In this document: positions 34,797-43,197 of the stretch, piece by piece
How the letters are laid out: the number at the start of each line of letters is the position of its first letter
How positions within the stretch are numbered: position 1 is the stretch's first letter
Source: Terriglobia bacterium
Lineage (GTDB): Bacteria; Acidobacteriota; Terriglobia; Terriglobales; Acidobacteriaceae
Length of the DNA: 64,000 nt
Direction of reading: 5' to 3'
Assembly (NCBI GenBank): GCA_020072815.1
Contig: JAIQGE010000012.1
Span: forward strand, 62,001 to 126,000
Program-made: the position numbers and the translations under genes
The notes under the pieces: generated by a model
The model's database searches: none
Told to the model about the DNA's origin: nothing
Seen by the model: the letters and a program-made list of their open reading frames with translations, nothing else

Positions 34797-35501
34797 TTAG
34801 TCGAAGAGGGTCATTCGTTGCGCAGGCGCCAAGACAATCTCCGCCGCGCACTCCGGATCATCATACTTCACGTTGTTCACGCGCGTGCTGACCGGATACT
34901 TTTTCATCAAGCGGGCATCGAACGGCTGGAGCAGGCGGGCGACGCGCGCTGGATCAGTCACTCCGGGGTCGAGCCATAGGTCGTAGTCGCCGGGGCGCAG
35001 GATGACCGGCATGCGATCGTGGATTTCGCGCACCAGCGCGTTGCTGTCAGTGGTGAGAACGGTACAGGTTTCCAGCAGGTCGCCCGCGGGGCTGCGCCAG
35101 CGGTCCCACAGTCCGGCAAAGGCGAAGACGGAGCCATCCGCCATGCCGATGTTGTAGGGCTGCTTGCTCTTGGCCAGCTTCTGCCATTCATAGAAGCCGT
35201 CCGCGGGAAGCAGGCACCGGCTCTTGCGCATGGCTTCACGAAACGCAGGTTTTTCCGCGGCAGTTTCCGACATGGCGTTGACGGTCTTGAAACCAATCGC
35301 GGGGTCCTTGGCCCAATACGGAATCAAGCCCCAGCGCAGCAGGCTGAAGCTGCGCTTGGGTTCGGACGGATTCTGGCGGACCGCGAGCACCGGCTGGCTG
35401 GGTGCAATGTTGTAACGCGGCGCCCACTCCAGCTCGTCTTCAATGCCGAAGTGGTCGCGCAGGTAGCGCTCTTTGGCCGTGAGTCGGTAGCGTCCGCACA
35501 T
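34797..35501 (-). CDS. yedK: SOS response-associated peptidase YedK (HMCES family)
   Basis: The 234-residue product begins MCGRYRLT, placing the catalytic Cys at position 2 after Met removal, where it bonds to abasic sites in single-stranded DNA. Other family motifs are YNIAPSQPVLAV, WGLIPYWAKD, NAMSETAAEKPAF, CLLPADGFYEW and IHDRMPVIL with the conserved His. It protects abasic lesions in replication forks. It is 19 bases upstream of the FTR gene on the same strand and may share its transcript. Confidence 0.95.
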   Translation of the reverse strand: MCGRYRLTAKERYLRDHFGIEDELEWAPRYNIAPSQPVLAVRQNPSEPKRSFSLLRWGLIPYWAKDPAIGFKTVNAMSETAAEKPAFREAMRKSRCLLPADGFYEWQKLAKSKQPYNIGMADGSVFAFAGLWDRWRSPAGDLLETCTVLTTDSNALVREIHDRMPVILRPGDYDLWLDPGVTDPARVARLLQPFDARLMKKYPVSTRVNNVKYDDPECAAEIVLAPAQRMTLFD

Positions 35502-35718
35502 GTGTATTTAGGATACGGCAAGCTCACCGGCGTTGCCCAATCCGCATCTTCGCTCTTGGCATTTCGGCGCTGGCAAGCAACGCAAAATGGGAGCACAATA
35601 GCAGTAGTTTGACGTTTGCATCCGGCTCGCGTTCGGATAACGGATGGAGCGTGCGGACGTCAATATTGAGTGGGTTTCTGCAAAACGCGCCGGTCAACAG
35701 TTGGCTTGAGGTGGCTCC

Positions 35719-36741
35719 ATGAATCGCAGACGATTTCTCCAAGACGCAACAACCCTGGGAGGCGCGGCGTTGCTGGCGCCCTCGCTCCTGAAGGCGTTGG
35801 AATTCGCTCCCGCGCCGGGCACGGTAGCACGCGTGGCTTTTGTGAAAACTACGGATCGCGCGGCGGGCGTGAGCCGGGCCATTGACCTGCTGGCCAAGGA
35901 CAAGTTTCACGGCAAAGACCTTTTCATCAAGCCCAACTTCAACAGCGCGGACGTGACCCCCGGCTCCACACATGAAGACACCTTGGCCGCGGTGGTGCGC
36001 AAGTTGAAAGCCCTGGGCGCCGGGCCGCTGACCATCGGCGACCGCAGCGGCATGGGCAACACGCGCGAGGTCATGGAGAAGAAACACGCCTTCGTGATGG
36101 GCAAAGAGCTGGACGCCAAAGTGGTGGTGTTCGACGAACTCGGCGCCGGCGACTGGGAGCTGCTGAAGCATCCTGACAGCCACTGGCAACAAGGCTTCGC
36201 CCTGCCGCGCGTGGTGCGCAAAGCCGGCGGCGTGGTGCAAACCTGCTGCCTGAAGACGCATCGCTACGGCGGGCATTTTACTTTGTCGCTGAAGAATTCC
36301 GTGGGACTGGCGGCCAAGCTGGTTCCAGGCGACAGCTACAATTTTATGCGCGAACTGCACTCGTCATCGAACCAGCGGCGGATGATCGCCGAGATCAACG
36401 CCGGGTACAAGCCAGACCTGATCGTCCTGGATGGCGTGCAGGCATTCGTGAACGGCGGTCCGGACCAGGGCAAGCTGGTGAGCGCCAACGTAATCCTGGC
36501 AGGGACAGACCGCGTGGCCATTGACGCCGTGGGCGTGGCCTTGCTGCGCTACTTTGGCACCACGCCGGAAGTGAGCCAGGGCGCCATCTTTGATCAGGAG
36601 CAGATTGCGCGCGCCGTGCAGCTGGGCATTGGCGTGGGCAGCCCCAAGCAGATTGAGTTGGTCACCGGCGACAAAGAAAGCGCCGAGTACGCCAAGCCAA
36701 TCCGCGCGTTGCTGGATGGAGCGCCGGCCAAAGCTGCCTGA
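35719..36741 (+). CDS. DUF362 domain protein with Tat signal
   Basis: The 340-residue product starts with a twin-arginine-type signal (NRRRFLQDATTLGGAALLAP), so it is exported folded. The body matches DUF362: VAFVKTTDRAAGVSRAIDLL, LFIKPNFNSAD, CCLKTHRYGGHFTLSLKNSVG and GVQAFVNGGPDQG. Members are linked to iron-sulfur or redox proteins, but their reaction is unknown; this copy has no C-terminal ferredoxin motif. It is monocistronic and ends before a bidirectional terminator. Confidence 0.9.
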   Translation: MNRRRFLQDATTLGGAALLAPSLLKALEFAPAPGTVARVAFVKTTDRAAGVSRAIDLLAKDKFHGKDLFIKPNFNSADVTPGSTHEDTLAAVVRKLKALGAGPLTIGDRSGMGNTREVMEKKHAFVMGKELDAKVVVFDELGAGDWELLKHPDSHWQQGFALPRVVRKAGGVVQTCCLKTHRYGGHFTLSLKNSVGLAAKLVPGDSYNFMRELHSSSNQRRMIAEINAGYKPDLIVLDGVQAFVNGGPDQGKLVSANVILAGTDRVAIDAVGVALLRYFGTTPEVSQGAIFDQEQIARAVQLGIGVGSPKQIELVTGDKESAEYAKPIRALLDGAPAKAA

Positions 36742-36819
36742 CGCCGAGTATCCATCAACCAGAAGAGATCCTGCAGCGAACTTGCCTTGCGACGACGGCG
36801 GAAAATCGTCCTGAACGAC

Positions 36820-36844
36820 AAAAAGCGGCACATGGCCGCTTTTT
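36820..36844. terminator. Bidirectional intrinsic terminator
   Basis: AAAAAGCGGC (36820-36829) pairs with GCCGCTTTTT (36835-36844) around a five-base loop. A T run follows the stem on both strands, so it can end the DUF362 transcript and the convergent cspA transcript. Confidence 0.75.
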
Positions 36845-36849
36845 AGATT

Positions 36850-36875
36850 GCCGCCTGGCTGAAGAACCAGGCGGC
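36850..36875. repeat. Second hairpin between DUF362 and cspA
   Basis: GCCGCCTGG (36850-36858) pairs perfectly with CCAGGCGGC (36867-36875) around eight bases. It has no T run and may be a stabiliser or a repeat remnant beside the terminator. Confidence 0.4.
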
Positions 36876-36951
36876 GGTGTTTCATTGCGAGCTGAACGAA
36901 CTGACGGAGCCGATCTTCATTGCTTCCGTCTGCAGCGCGGTTGCGCGAGAG

Positions 36952-37152
36952 TTAGAGGACGCGAACGTTCTCTGCCTGCCAGCCCTTTTGACCTTTGGTT
37001 ACAGTGAATTCAACAGCCTGTCCTTCTTCCAGGCTGCGGTATCCGCCGCTCTGGATGGCGGAAAAATGCACGAAGACATCTTCTCCGCTCTGGCGTGAAA
37101 TAAAACCAAAACCTTTTGCGGCGTTGAACCACTTTACTGTTCCTTGTTCCAT
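36952..37152 (-). CDS. cspA: Cold-shock protein, CspA family
   Basis: The 66-residue product is a complete cold-shock domain: [17 protein letters not shown] holds RNP1, and DVFVHFSAI holds RNP2. It binds single-stranded RNA and DNA as an RNA chaperone. An AAAAAGAAAC purine tract precedes the ATG. About 120 bases of AT-rich leader upstream would suit the structured 5' UTR typical of this family, though no specific fold was confirmed. Confidence 0.97.
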   Translation of the reverse strand: MEQGTVKWFNAAKGFGFISRQSGEDVFVHFSAIQSGGYRSLEEGQAVEFTVTKGQKGWQAENVRVL

Positions 37153-37447
37153 TTGTTTCTTTTTATCCTATTGTTTGATTTGACGCTGGAATTAAATATC
37201 GAAGTGTTCGGCAGAGCGAGGGTTGTCGCGATTGCAGAAGATCAACCATTCAATTTCTAACGCAATTACATCATACCACACTTTCGGGTGGCGGGTTAGT
37301 CTAGGTTTTTCACCACTTTCCTCTGGCCTTCATCGCTATCGCGATGACGTCTGCCTAAAGGCCCGCAATTCGCAAGCGAATCGCTAGACGCTGATACGGG
37401 TAGTGGCTCAGTCGAAACTGACCCACAAACCCACTTTCGCCCGATTT
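37153..37447. other. Intergenic region upstream of cspA
   Basis: The part next to cspA (to about 37290) is AT-rich and likely contains its promoter and leader on the minus strand; TATTTAAT-like tracts are present, but no single promoter stands out. The remainder is GC-rich and lies downstream of the hydrolase at 37448. No gene was recognised. Confidence 0.4.
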
Positions 37448-38425
37448 TCATCCTTCTTTTAGCCCGGCGGCCACAAAGCCCGCCACTTCCCGCAGGGCCA
37501 GCATGGCCTCCGGAATCAGCCCCACGGCCAGGGGCCAATCATGCGGCAGGCCGGGATAAGCACGCAGCTTGCTCGGGACGCCGCAGCTCAGGGCCTTTTC
37601 GTGCAGACGAGCGGCATCGTCGAGAAGCATCTCGCTGGCGCTCGCCAGAATGAATAAAGGAGGCAGGCCGCCAAGGTCGGCAAACAAGGGCGAAGCTTCT
37701 TCCGCCTCCGCGGGCGCGCCGTTCAGGTAGAGCGACGCAAAGTTGGCGATGTCGCTGGGCCGGAACATGGCGCATGACTCGGCGTTGCGATACGCAAACT
37801 TTCCGGTCAAATCCACCCAGGGAGAAAGACACGCCGCACACGCCGGCAGAGGCTGCTTTTCCCGGCGCAGCCGAAGCAACGTGGCGACAGTCAGGCCGCC
37901 GCCGGCGGAGTCGCCCGCAATGGCGATGTTGCGCGGCGCAAAGCCCTGGCTTAAAAGCCAGCGATAGGCCGCCGACGCGTCGTCCACGGCGGCAGGGAAC
38001 GGATGCTCCGGCGCCAGACGATATTCCAGAGAAAAGACGCGCTGCCCCAGCAGGCGCGCCAGGTTCGCCGTGATAGGCCGGTGCGAGCGCGGAGAACAAC
38101 TCACGTAACCGCCGCCGTGCAAATAGAGAAGAACTTTTCTTTGTGGCGCGCCTGATTTGGGGACGAGCCACTCGCCGCGAACTCCGCCCTCGCTCACGCT
38201 GGTGACTTCAAGGCCGTGCAAATGGAGAAAACTCATGAACCCGGGACTATTGAAAAACCGTCGCGCCCAGCGCAGGGCGTCCTGCGGGCCGCGGCGCGGC
38301 CAGCCCTTCAGCACGCGCCGGACGATCGCCGTGAGGATGCGCGCACGCAGGCTCGGTGGAGGCGGCGGGGCTTCTGCGGCGAGCGACCTTGCGTTTTGCG
38401 GAACGTTGATGGATGCGTTCATCAC
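37448..38425 (-). CDS. HSL-family alpha/beta hydrolase (carboxylesterase)
   Basis: The 325-residue cytoplasmic product shows hormone-sensitive-lipase family motifs: VLLYLHGGGYVSCSPRSHR (oxyanion HGGG), IAIAGDSAGGGLTVATLL (nucleophile GDSAGG), and AYPGLPHDWPL with the catalytic His. The acid residue is probably in the SASEMLLDDA segment. Such enzymes hydrolyse short-chain esters. It is separated from DUF1028 upstream by 17 bases, so both are likely on one transcript. Confidence 0.93.
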   Translation of the reverse strand: MMNASINVPQNARSLAAEAPPPPPSLRARILTAIVRRVLKGWPRRGPQDALRWARRFFNSPGFMSFLHLHGLEVTSVSEGGVRGEWLVPKSGAPQRKVLLYLHGGGYVSCSPRSHRPITANLARLLGQRVFSLEYRLAPEHPFPAAVDDASAAYRWLLSQGFAPRNIAIAGDSAGGGLTVATLLRLRREKQPLPACAACLSPWVDLTGKFAYRNAESCAMFRPSDIANFASLYLNGAPAEAEEASPLFADLGGLPPLFILASASEMLLDDAARLHEKALSCGVPSKLRAYPGLPHDWPLAVGLIPEAMLALREVAGFVAAGLKEG

Positions 38426-38442
38426 TCTCTGACTCAGCGACG

Positions 38443-39456
38443 TTATTCAGGCACTCCGTTGGGGAACAGCTTCTGCAAAAACTCTTTGTCGGCGACCATC
38501 GGCTTGAAGGGAGCGTAGTCGGCTTCTTCCTTCCAATCTTTGTTGAAGGCCGTCGGATTCAGCGCGCGGGCCTTGGCGAACTCATCCAGCGCCGCCTGCT
38601 TGTCGCCCGCCAGGTAATGAACAAACGCAACGTTCATGTGAATGCCGTAATTGTTCGGCGCGTACGACGCGGCTTTCACCCCGGCGGCCTGGGCTTTCTT
38701 GGCATCCATCGCGCCCGACTCCGGCAGCGCTTTGTACATTTGATCAACGCAAATGTAAGCAAGGTTCAGGTCGAGCAAGCGGCGCAGTTCGGCGAAGGGG
38801 TCCGTGCTGTCGTCCACGTTGATGTAAACGTAGCGGTCATTGTTGATGTTGCGCCCGCCGCGCTTGCGGACGACCAAAATGGAAGCCGACTGGCGGCCGC
38901 GTGCGTCGCCACCGGCGGCGTCTCCGGCTTTGAGCGCGGCGAAGAGTTTTTCCGCCAGCTCGCCGGACGTGGATTCAAACGCTTTGCCCATGGCCTCCGG
39001 CACCTGCGGCCCGACCAATATATTTCCCTGCGCCGACCAGGTTTTGCCCTGGCGGTCGCCTGCCCACTTGGGCGCGTTTGGCCCGGTGTAAGCGGCCACG
39101 TTACCTTTGGCGTCCACGATTGCTACCTGGCGTCCGTCTTTGCCTTCGAATTTGTCGTCAGCCAGAATCTTCTTGAGGACTTCCGGGGCGGACATTCCGT
39201 TGCGAAGAAGGTCAATCGCCTGCTGCCCGTAGCCGACGTTGACGTTGGCCTGCGTGGCGACCGCGCCCACGTCCGCCATGGCCCACGGCACCACCGAGCC
39301 CACGGAGAAATAGCGCGACGCCACGGCGATTCCCAGGTCTCCGTTTTGCGGGTCAATGGCCACGATGGAGAAGGTGGAGACCGTGGGGAGAGTTTGAGGG
39401 AAAGCGAAAGTTGAAACGCTCAATAAGCAAAAGAGAATGACAAAACGAGTTTTCAT
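38443..39456 (-). CDS. Secreted DUF1028 family protein
   Basis: The 337-residue product has a signal peptide (FVILFCLLSVSTFAFPQ) and then a DUF1028 domain (STFSIVAIDPQNGDLGIAVA; GAVATQANVNVGYGQQAIDLL; VGPQVPEAMGKAFES), which has an Ntn-hydrolase-like fold. The C-terminal 100 residues hold a TPR-like pair (ALDEFAKARALNPTAF). Function is unknown; some members are linked to bacterial amide hydrolysis. It is the first gene of a probable pair with the hydrolase at 37448. Confidence 0.9.
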   Translation of the reverse strand: MKTRFVILFCLLSVSTFAFPQTLPTVSTFSIVAIDPQNGDLGIAVASRYFSVGSVVPWAMADVGAVATQANVNVGYGQQAIDLLRNGMSAPEVLKKILADDKFEGKDGRQVAIVDAKGNVAAYTGPNAPKWAGDRQGKTWSAQGNILVGPQVPEAMGKAFESTSGELAEKLFAALKAGDAAGGDARGRQSASILVVRKRGGRNINNDRYVYINVDDSTDPFAELRRLLDLNLAYICVDQMYKALPESGAMDAKKAQAAGVKAASYAPNNYGIHMNVAFVHYLAGDKQAALDEFAKARALNPTAFNKDWKEEADYAPFKPMVADKEFLQKLFPNGVPE

Positions 39457-39527
39457 GTTGGTGTTTCCTATTTCGCGCTGGGTCTAGTTTCTTGGTGCCG
39501 CCCCTACGGGGCTCAATCTCTTTTCTC

Positions 39528-39688
39528 GTCTACCCAGGCCTCCCGGCCTGGGCTAACTCATTTCGCGCCTACGGCGCTGGAGCATCGTGTTGCATGCATC
39601 GTCGTCAGAGTCCGCCGGCACGTGGTAAAGTCTACTCAGGCCTCCCGGCCTGGGCTAACTCATTTCGCGCCTACGGCGCTGGAGCATC
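39528..39688. repeat. Two direct copies of a 59-bp double-hairpin repeat
   Basis: Copies at 39528-39586 and 39630-39688 differ at one base. Each contains CAGGCC-TCCC-GGCCTG-type and GCGCC-TAC-GGCGC hairpins. The single change turns a C-G pair of the first stem into a T that can wobble with G, so folding is preserved. A similar short hairpin, GCCCCTACGGGGC, lies just before at 39499-39511. This looks like a dispersed palindromic element. It lies between the DUF1028 start and the DUF1634 end. Confidence 0.75.
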
Positions 39689-39705
39689 TTGGGGCAACTA
39701 GTTTG

Positions 39706-40041
39706 TCACACTTTGATGCCCAGGGCGTAGGCCAGCACCATGATTCCCAGCACCACCAGGGAGACCAGCGCGTATTTCCAATCGCGCTCATGGACGAATT
39801 GCGCGCCCGCAACCACAATGCGCACCACCGGCGTCGCCAGCAGCACCAGTAATCCGGCCGCGGCAATTTTTGCTGAGCCGGGAACAAATGGCAATAAAAC
39901 CAACCCGGTGACAATCAGCACAAACGCGGTGTAGGCCCCAATCTTCAGGGTCAACGCTACCACGCGATCAGCGGCGGGATCGGTGCGGTGCGGCGGCAGT
40001 ATTGGCGGCGGCGTTTGCGGCGACTGGGGCGTCGAGTTCAA
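39706..40041 (-). CDS. DUF1634 membrane protein
   Basis: The 111-residue product has three transmembrane helices (TAFVLIVTGLVLLPF; IAAAGLLVLLATPVVRIV; LVSLVVLGIMVLAYALG). DUF1634 proteins are regularly encoded next to TauE/SafE permeases and probably act with them. It starts at TTG, overlapping the permease stop as TTGA, which supports the start and translational coupling. Confidence 0.88.
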   Translation of the reverse strand: MNSTPQSPQTPPPILPPHRTDPAADRVVALTLKIGAYTAFVLIVTGLVLLPFVPGSAKIAAAGLLVLLATPVVRIVVAGAQFVHERDWKYALVSLVVLGIMVLAYALGIKV

Positions 40042-40826
40042 TGCACGCCTCCGGTCATGATGCGGTAGAACATCTGCACGCCCAGCCAGCCCAGCAGGAC
40101 CACCAGCAGCATCAGGACGTACGCCGGACGGACTTTGGGCGCCAAGCGCGCGCCCAGCAGCGATCCCGCGAAGACGCCCGCCACCAGCGGCGTGGCCACG
40201 GCGGTGTTCACGTCGCCGCGTCCCCAGTAGATCAGCGCGCTGGTGGCGGCGGTAACGCCGATCATGAAGTTGCTGGTGGCCGCGGCCACGCGCAGCGGAA
40301 CTTTCATAAACAGGTACATCACCGGGACTTTGATTGGCCCGCCGCCAATGCCCAGCAGCCCGGAAAGTCCTCCGGCAACAAACGACGCGCCCAATCCCAG
40401 CGGATAGTTGTGGACGGTGTAGTCGCCGGGCGTCTCCGGAACCTTCTCTTTGCGCGTGCCCCAGGCCTTCTTCACCAGGGACAGCGCCGTGTACGTCAGG
40501 AAGCTGGCAAACAACAGCGCCAGGGTCCGGCGATTGATGCTGGGCGCCAGCAGGGCGGCGATCATCGCACCGACGGTGGTGGCAATCTCCAAGGTCATGC
40601 CCAGGCGAATGTCGGTTACATGGCGCTCCACAAAAAGAGACGAGGTCGCGGTGGACGTGGCGATCACCGCCACCAGCGTCACACCGATGGCTTGCTGCAA
40701 CGGCAATCCAAAATAGATGGCCAGGAGCGGCGTGATGATCACGCCTCCGCCGACGCCGGCAACGGCGCCAAAACCGCCGGCAAAGAAGCCGATGGCCACC
40801 AGGGCCAGCAAGATTCCCAGACTCAT
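40038..40826 (-). CDS. TauE/SafE-family sulfite/organosulfonate exporter
   Basis: The 262-residue permease has about eight helices and the two family repeats (GFGAVAGVGGGVIITPLLAI; LGASFVAGGLSGLLGIGGG). Members export sulfite, sulfoacetate or related anions. ATG 40826 is preceded by AAAGGAAC and overlaps the stop of the upstream EamA gene as ATGA. A longer frame to 41222 is only the shadow of that gene. Genes are transcribed EamA, TauE/SafE, DUF1634. Confidence 0.92.
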   Translation of the reverse strand: MSLGILLALVAIGFFAGGFGAVAGVGGGVIITPLLAIYFGLPLQQAIGVTLVAVIATSTATSSLFVERHVTDIRLGMTLEIATTVGAMIAALLAPSINRRTLALLFASFLTYTALSLVKKAWGTRKEKVPETPGDYTVHNYPLGLGASFVAGGLSGLLGIGGGPIKVPVMYLFMKVPLRVAAATSNFMIGVTAATSALIYWGRGDVNTAVATPLVAGVFAGSLLGARLAPKVRPAYVLMLLVVLLGWLGVQMFYRIMTGGVH

Positions 40827-41824
40827 TCGGAGTTCCTTTGAACGGCTGGCCTTTGAACTGCTGGTTCTTGGCTTGCTGCCGCTTCTTCCTGGCTTATCAA
40901 GACCCTGCCGCTTGCGTCTTTCGGTTGTTCGTTTTGATTGCGCGCCAAAAGCACGGCGCCCACCGCGCCCAGAATTACGATGATTGCCAGCGCAACCAAG
41001 AGCGGTACCGGCTCCTGCCGGATCAACGCGCCTTCCAGGACGGCAATCACGGGGACGATCAGGCTGATGGTGGAGAGTTGATAGGGCTGCATTTTTTTCA
41101 GCAACCAATAATAAATGACGAAGGCGGCGCACGAGCCAAACAAGGTGAGGAAGACCATGGCCCACAGCGCCGGATGGGTCCACACCGCGTGGCGATGGGC
41201 TTCCAGCGCCCAGGTGGCCCACGCCAGCATCACGCCGCCGAACAACAGTTGCAGCGCCGTGGCCACCACGGAGTCCACGTCGTGCAAGCGAGCTTTGGCG
41301 TATATCGCGGACCAGGAACTCATCAGCATGGCCAGCAGCACCGCGGCTCCGCCCATCATGGCCCGCCCGCTGTAGCTCAGACCGTCAATGAAAACGGTGA
41401 GCAGACCGCCAAAGGCAACCACCATGGCGAACACCGCGCGTCGCGGGACGGTGCGATGGGTCATCATCGGCGTGAACAGGGCCACAGCCAGGGGCATGGC
41501 CGAATAGAGGACGGCGGTCATCGAAGACGTGACGTACTGTTCGGCCCAAAACAGCAGCCCGTAGGGGATGGCAATCATGGTCACGCTCAAGACCAGCAAC
41601 GCGATCCATTGGCCGGGATCACGCGGCCAGCGTTTCCTTTGCGCTGCGGCCAGCGCCGTGAGCAGAGCAGCTGCGGCAAAAAAGCGGATGGCCGCGGCTT
41701 CCAGTGGAGGAATGTCCTGCACCGCGATGCGGATGGCCAGCCAGGTGCTTCCCCAGATCAGGCAAAGCGCAACATAGCCCACCAAGTGGCTGCGGGGAAA
41801 CGATGGCTGGTCAGCGCGGGTCAT
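40823..41824 (-). CDS. EamA/DMT-superfamily metabolite exporter
   Basis: The 333-residue product has ten transmembrane helices in two EamA repeats (VGYVALCLIWGSTWLAIRIA; AFVIYYWLLKKMQPYQLSTI). Members export amino acids or other small metabolites; the substrate is unknown. ATG 41824 begins the conserved part; earlier starts add Pro/Arg-rich residues unlike the family. The C-terminal 35 residues after the last helix are hydrophilic and contain a QxPAVQ repeat. First gene of a three-gene operon. Confidence 0.93.
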   Translation of the reverse strand: MTRADQPSFPRSHLVGYVALCLIWGSTWLAIRIAVQDIPPLEAAAIRFFAAAALLTALAAAQRKRWPRDPGQWIALLVLSVTMIAIPYGLLFWAEQYVTSSMTAVLYSAMPLAVALFTPMMTHRTVPRRAVFAMVVAFGGLLTVFIDGLSYSGRAMMGGAAVLLAMLMSSWSAIYAKARLHDVDSVVATALQLLFGGVMLAWATWALEAHRHAVWTHPALWAMVFLTLFGSCAAFVIYYWLLKKMQPYQLSTISLIVPVIAVLEGALIRQEPVPLLVALAIIVILGAVGAVLLARNQNEQPKDASGRVLISQEEAAASQEPAVQRPAVQRNSE

Positions 41825-41897
41825 GAAGTAACAGTGTAATGGACGGCGAGGGCGGGCTGCGGGCGCGCACGAATCCGGGCGATGAACCATTTCGCGC

Positions 41898-41926
41898 TTG
41901 ACATGGCGAACAAAACACGTTAATAT
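41898..41926 (+). promoter_or_regulatory. Strong sigma-70-type promoter without a gene
   Basis: A perfect TTGACA (41898-41903), a 17-base spacer and TAATAT (41921-41926) make one of the best promoters in the window. About 40 bases downstream, GATCTTTGACAAC (41969-41981) resembles the boxA antitermination element of rRNA and other untranslated operons. No gene follows before the IS1595-family element at 42090. Confidence 0.65.
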
Positions 41927-42089
41927 GGGCAAAGGCCAAATCGGCCACCAGCGGACTGGCTGGAGCGATCTTTGACAACTGAATAGGAAAGCACTTAGGA
42001 GTTGGAAAACTGCAAACCCGCTGGTTTACCGCAAAAGACGCTAACTACGCAAAGAACCAAATGGTTAAGCGATTAAATTTACTCTGTGG

Positions 42090-42113
42090 GATGATTATTC
42101 ACTTGACAAAGGG
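42090..42113 (+). repeat. Left terminal inverted repeat of the IS1595-family element
   Basis: The 24-base end contains GATTATTCACTTGAC at 42093-42107 followed by AAAGGG. It matches the right end at 21 of 24 positions and directly abuts the target duplication. Confidence 0.88.
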
Positions 42114-42139
42114 TGCCGTCTTTGGTAACGTTTTTAATC

Positions 42140-42289
42140 ATGGACGTTACCCATTTCCTTTCTTTGGCTTATCGGTTTCTGACTCGCGTAGCATTCTGCG
42201 AAGGTCGCGCTTTATCCCTGCGACCAGTTTACGGGTCGGTACTCGCTCCAAAGGCGACTTGGGTTTCTTCTGCTTACGAGGCTGCATAA
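42140..42289 (+). CDS. Possible 49-residue ORF coupled to the transposase
   Basis: ATG at 42140 opens a 49-residue frame (begins MDVTHFLSLAYRFLTRVAF) whose TAA shares bases with the transposase start as TAATG. No family is known and no clear ribosome binding site precedes it. The stop-start overlap is what one expects from a translationally coupled leader that would limit transposase synthesis, but chance cannot be excluded. Confidence 0.35.
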   Translation: MDVTHFLSLAYRFLTRVAFCEGRALSLRPVYGSVLAPKATWVSSAYEAA

Positions 42290-43197
42290 TGACCATCCCT
42301 GAAATCAATATTCTTTTTCCTACAGATGCACGTTGCCGTGCGTTGCTTCAACGTCTGCGCTGGCCGGAAGGTGTTATGTGTCCGCGCTGCAAAGACACGC
42401 GAGTTTCTGTGCTTCAGGACTATGGCCGGTTTGAGTGTGTTGGATGTGAGTACCAGTTCACGGTTACCAGCGGAACTATTTTCCATGACTCTCACTTGCC
42501 CCTTACAAAGTGGTTTCTTGCCGTCCTGCTTCTGGTTGAAGCCCGTAAGGGAATCAGCGCGAAACAGTTGCAACGCACAATTGGCATGGGCTACAAAACC
42601 GCGTGGTATCTGTGTCACCGCATCCGGAAAGCTATGGCCGGAGCGCACAAGCCCATGCTGGACGGAACGATTGAAATGGACGAAACCTATGTGGGTGGAA
42701 AGCAACGCGGCCTTGGGCACGGATGGCGCACACGCAAAACAAAGCAAGTAGTCATTGGAATCAGACAGCGCAGCGGAGACGTGCGATTTTTCCATGCAGA
42801 AGACGCCAAAACCGGAACCCTGGCCAAGTACATCAAAGAAAATATCAGCACAGATGTGGACGTGATCGTGACTGACGATCTCCCTGCATATCAGAAAGCC
42901 GTTGGAAAAGCCAAACATGAAACCGTCAATCACACAGCCAAGGAATATGTTCGCGGAGACATTCACACGAACACGGTGGAATCCGCATTCTCTCTCTTGA
43001 AGCGCGGCATTATTGGTACGTGGCATAAAATCAGCGCGAAGCATCTCGCCGCATACCTTGAGGAAATGGAATTCCGATTTAACCGCCGGAAGCGCTCCGA
43101 TTTGTTTGTTGATACCTTGCGTCATATGATTACAGCCAATCCGTTAACTTTTGAAAATTTAACTGCTGCGTCTAAAGAGGAACCTGTGCATGGATAA
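42289..43197 (+). CDS. IS1595-family transposase (ISXO2-like)
   Basis: The 302-residue product has an N-terminal zinc-binding domain (CPRCKDTRVSVLQDYGRFEC to GC; two CxxC pairs) and the ISXO2-like DDE domain. Acidic residues appear in TIEMDETYVGGK and VIVTDDLPAYQ, and the family end motif is NTVESAFSLLKRGIIGTWHK. Length is standard. ATG 42289 is used; the open frame continues upstream to 42061, outside the element, which is fortuitous. It overlaps the next gene by eight bases. Confidence 0.95.
   Translation: MTIPEINILFPTDARCRALLQRLRWPEGVMCPRCKDTRVSVLQDYGRFECVGCEYQFTVTSGTIFHDSHLPLTKWFLAVLLLVEARKGISAKQLQRTIGMGYKTAWYLCHRIRKAMAGAHKPMLDGTIEMDETYVGGKQRGLGHGWRTRKTKQVVIGIRQRSGDVRFFHAEDAKTGTLAKYIKENISTDVDVIVTDDLPAYQKAVGKAKHETVNHTAKEYVRGDIHTNTVESAFSLLKRGIIGTWHKISAKHLAAYLEEMEFRFNRRKRSDLFVDTLRHMITANPLTFENLTAASKEEPVHG

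Noticed and set aside
39500-39690. CRISPR array
   Set aside because: Only two copies exist, each is itself palindromic, and the 43-base gap is not a spacer series; no cas genes are present in the window.
40827-41222. N-terminal extension of the TauE/SafE permease
   Set aside because: It lies inside the EamA gene in another frame; ATG 40826 with AAAGGAAC and the ATGA overlap is the proper start.
42000-42070. Possible cyclic-di-GMP (GEMM) riboswitch, because GCAAACC and ACGCAAAG occur in order
   Set aside because: The spacing between the two words is nearly twice that of known examples and the second half of the fold is interrupted by the IS element and does not match when rejoined.
42061-42288. 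76-residue extension of the transposase
   Set aside because: It begins outside the left inverted repeat and has no family resemblance; the open frame is fortuitous.
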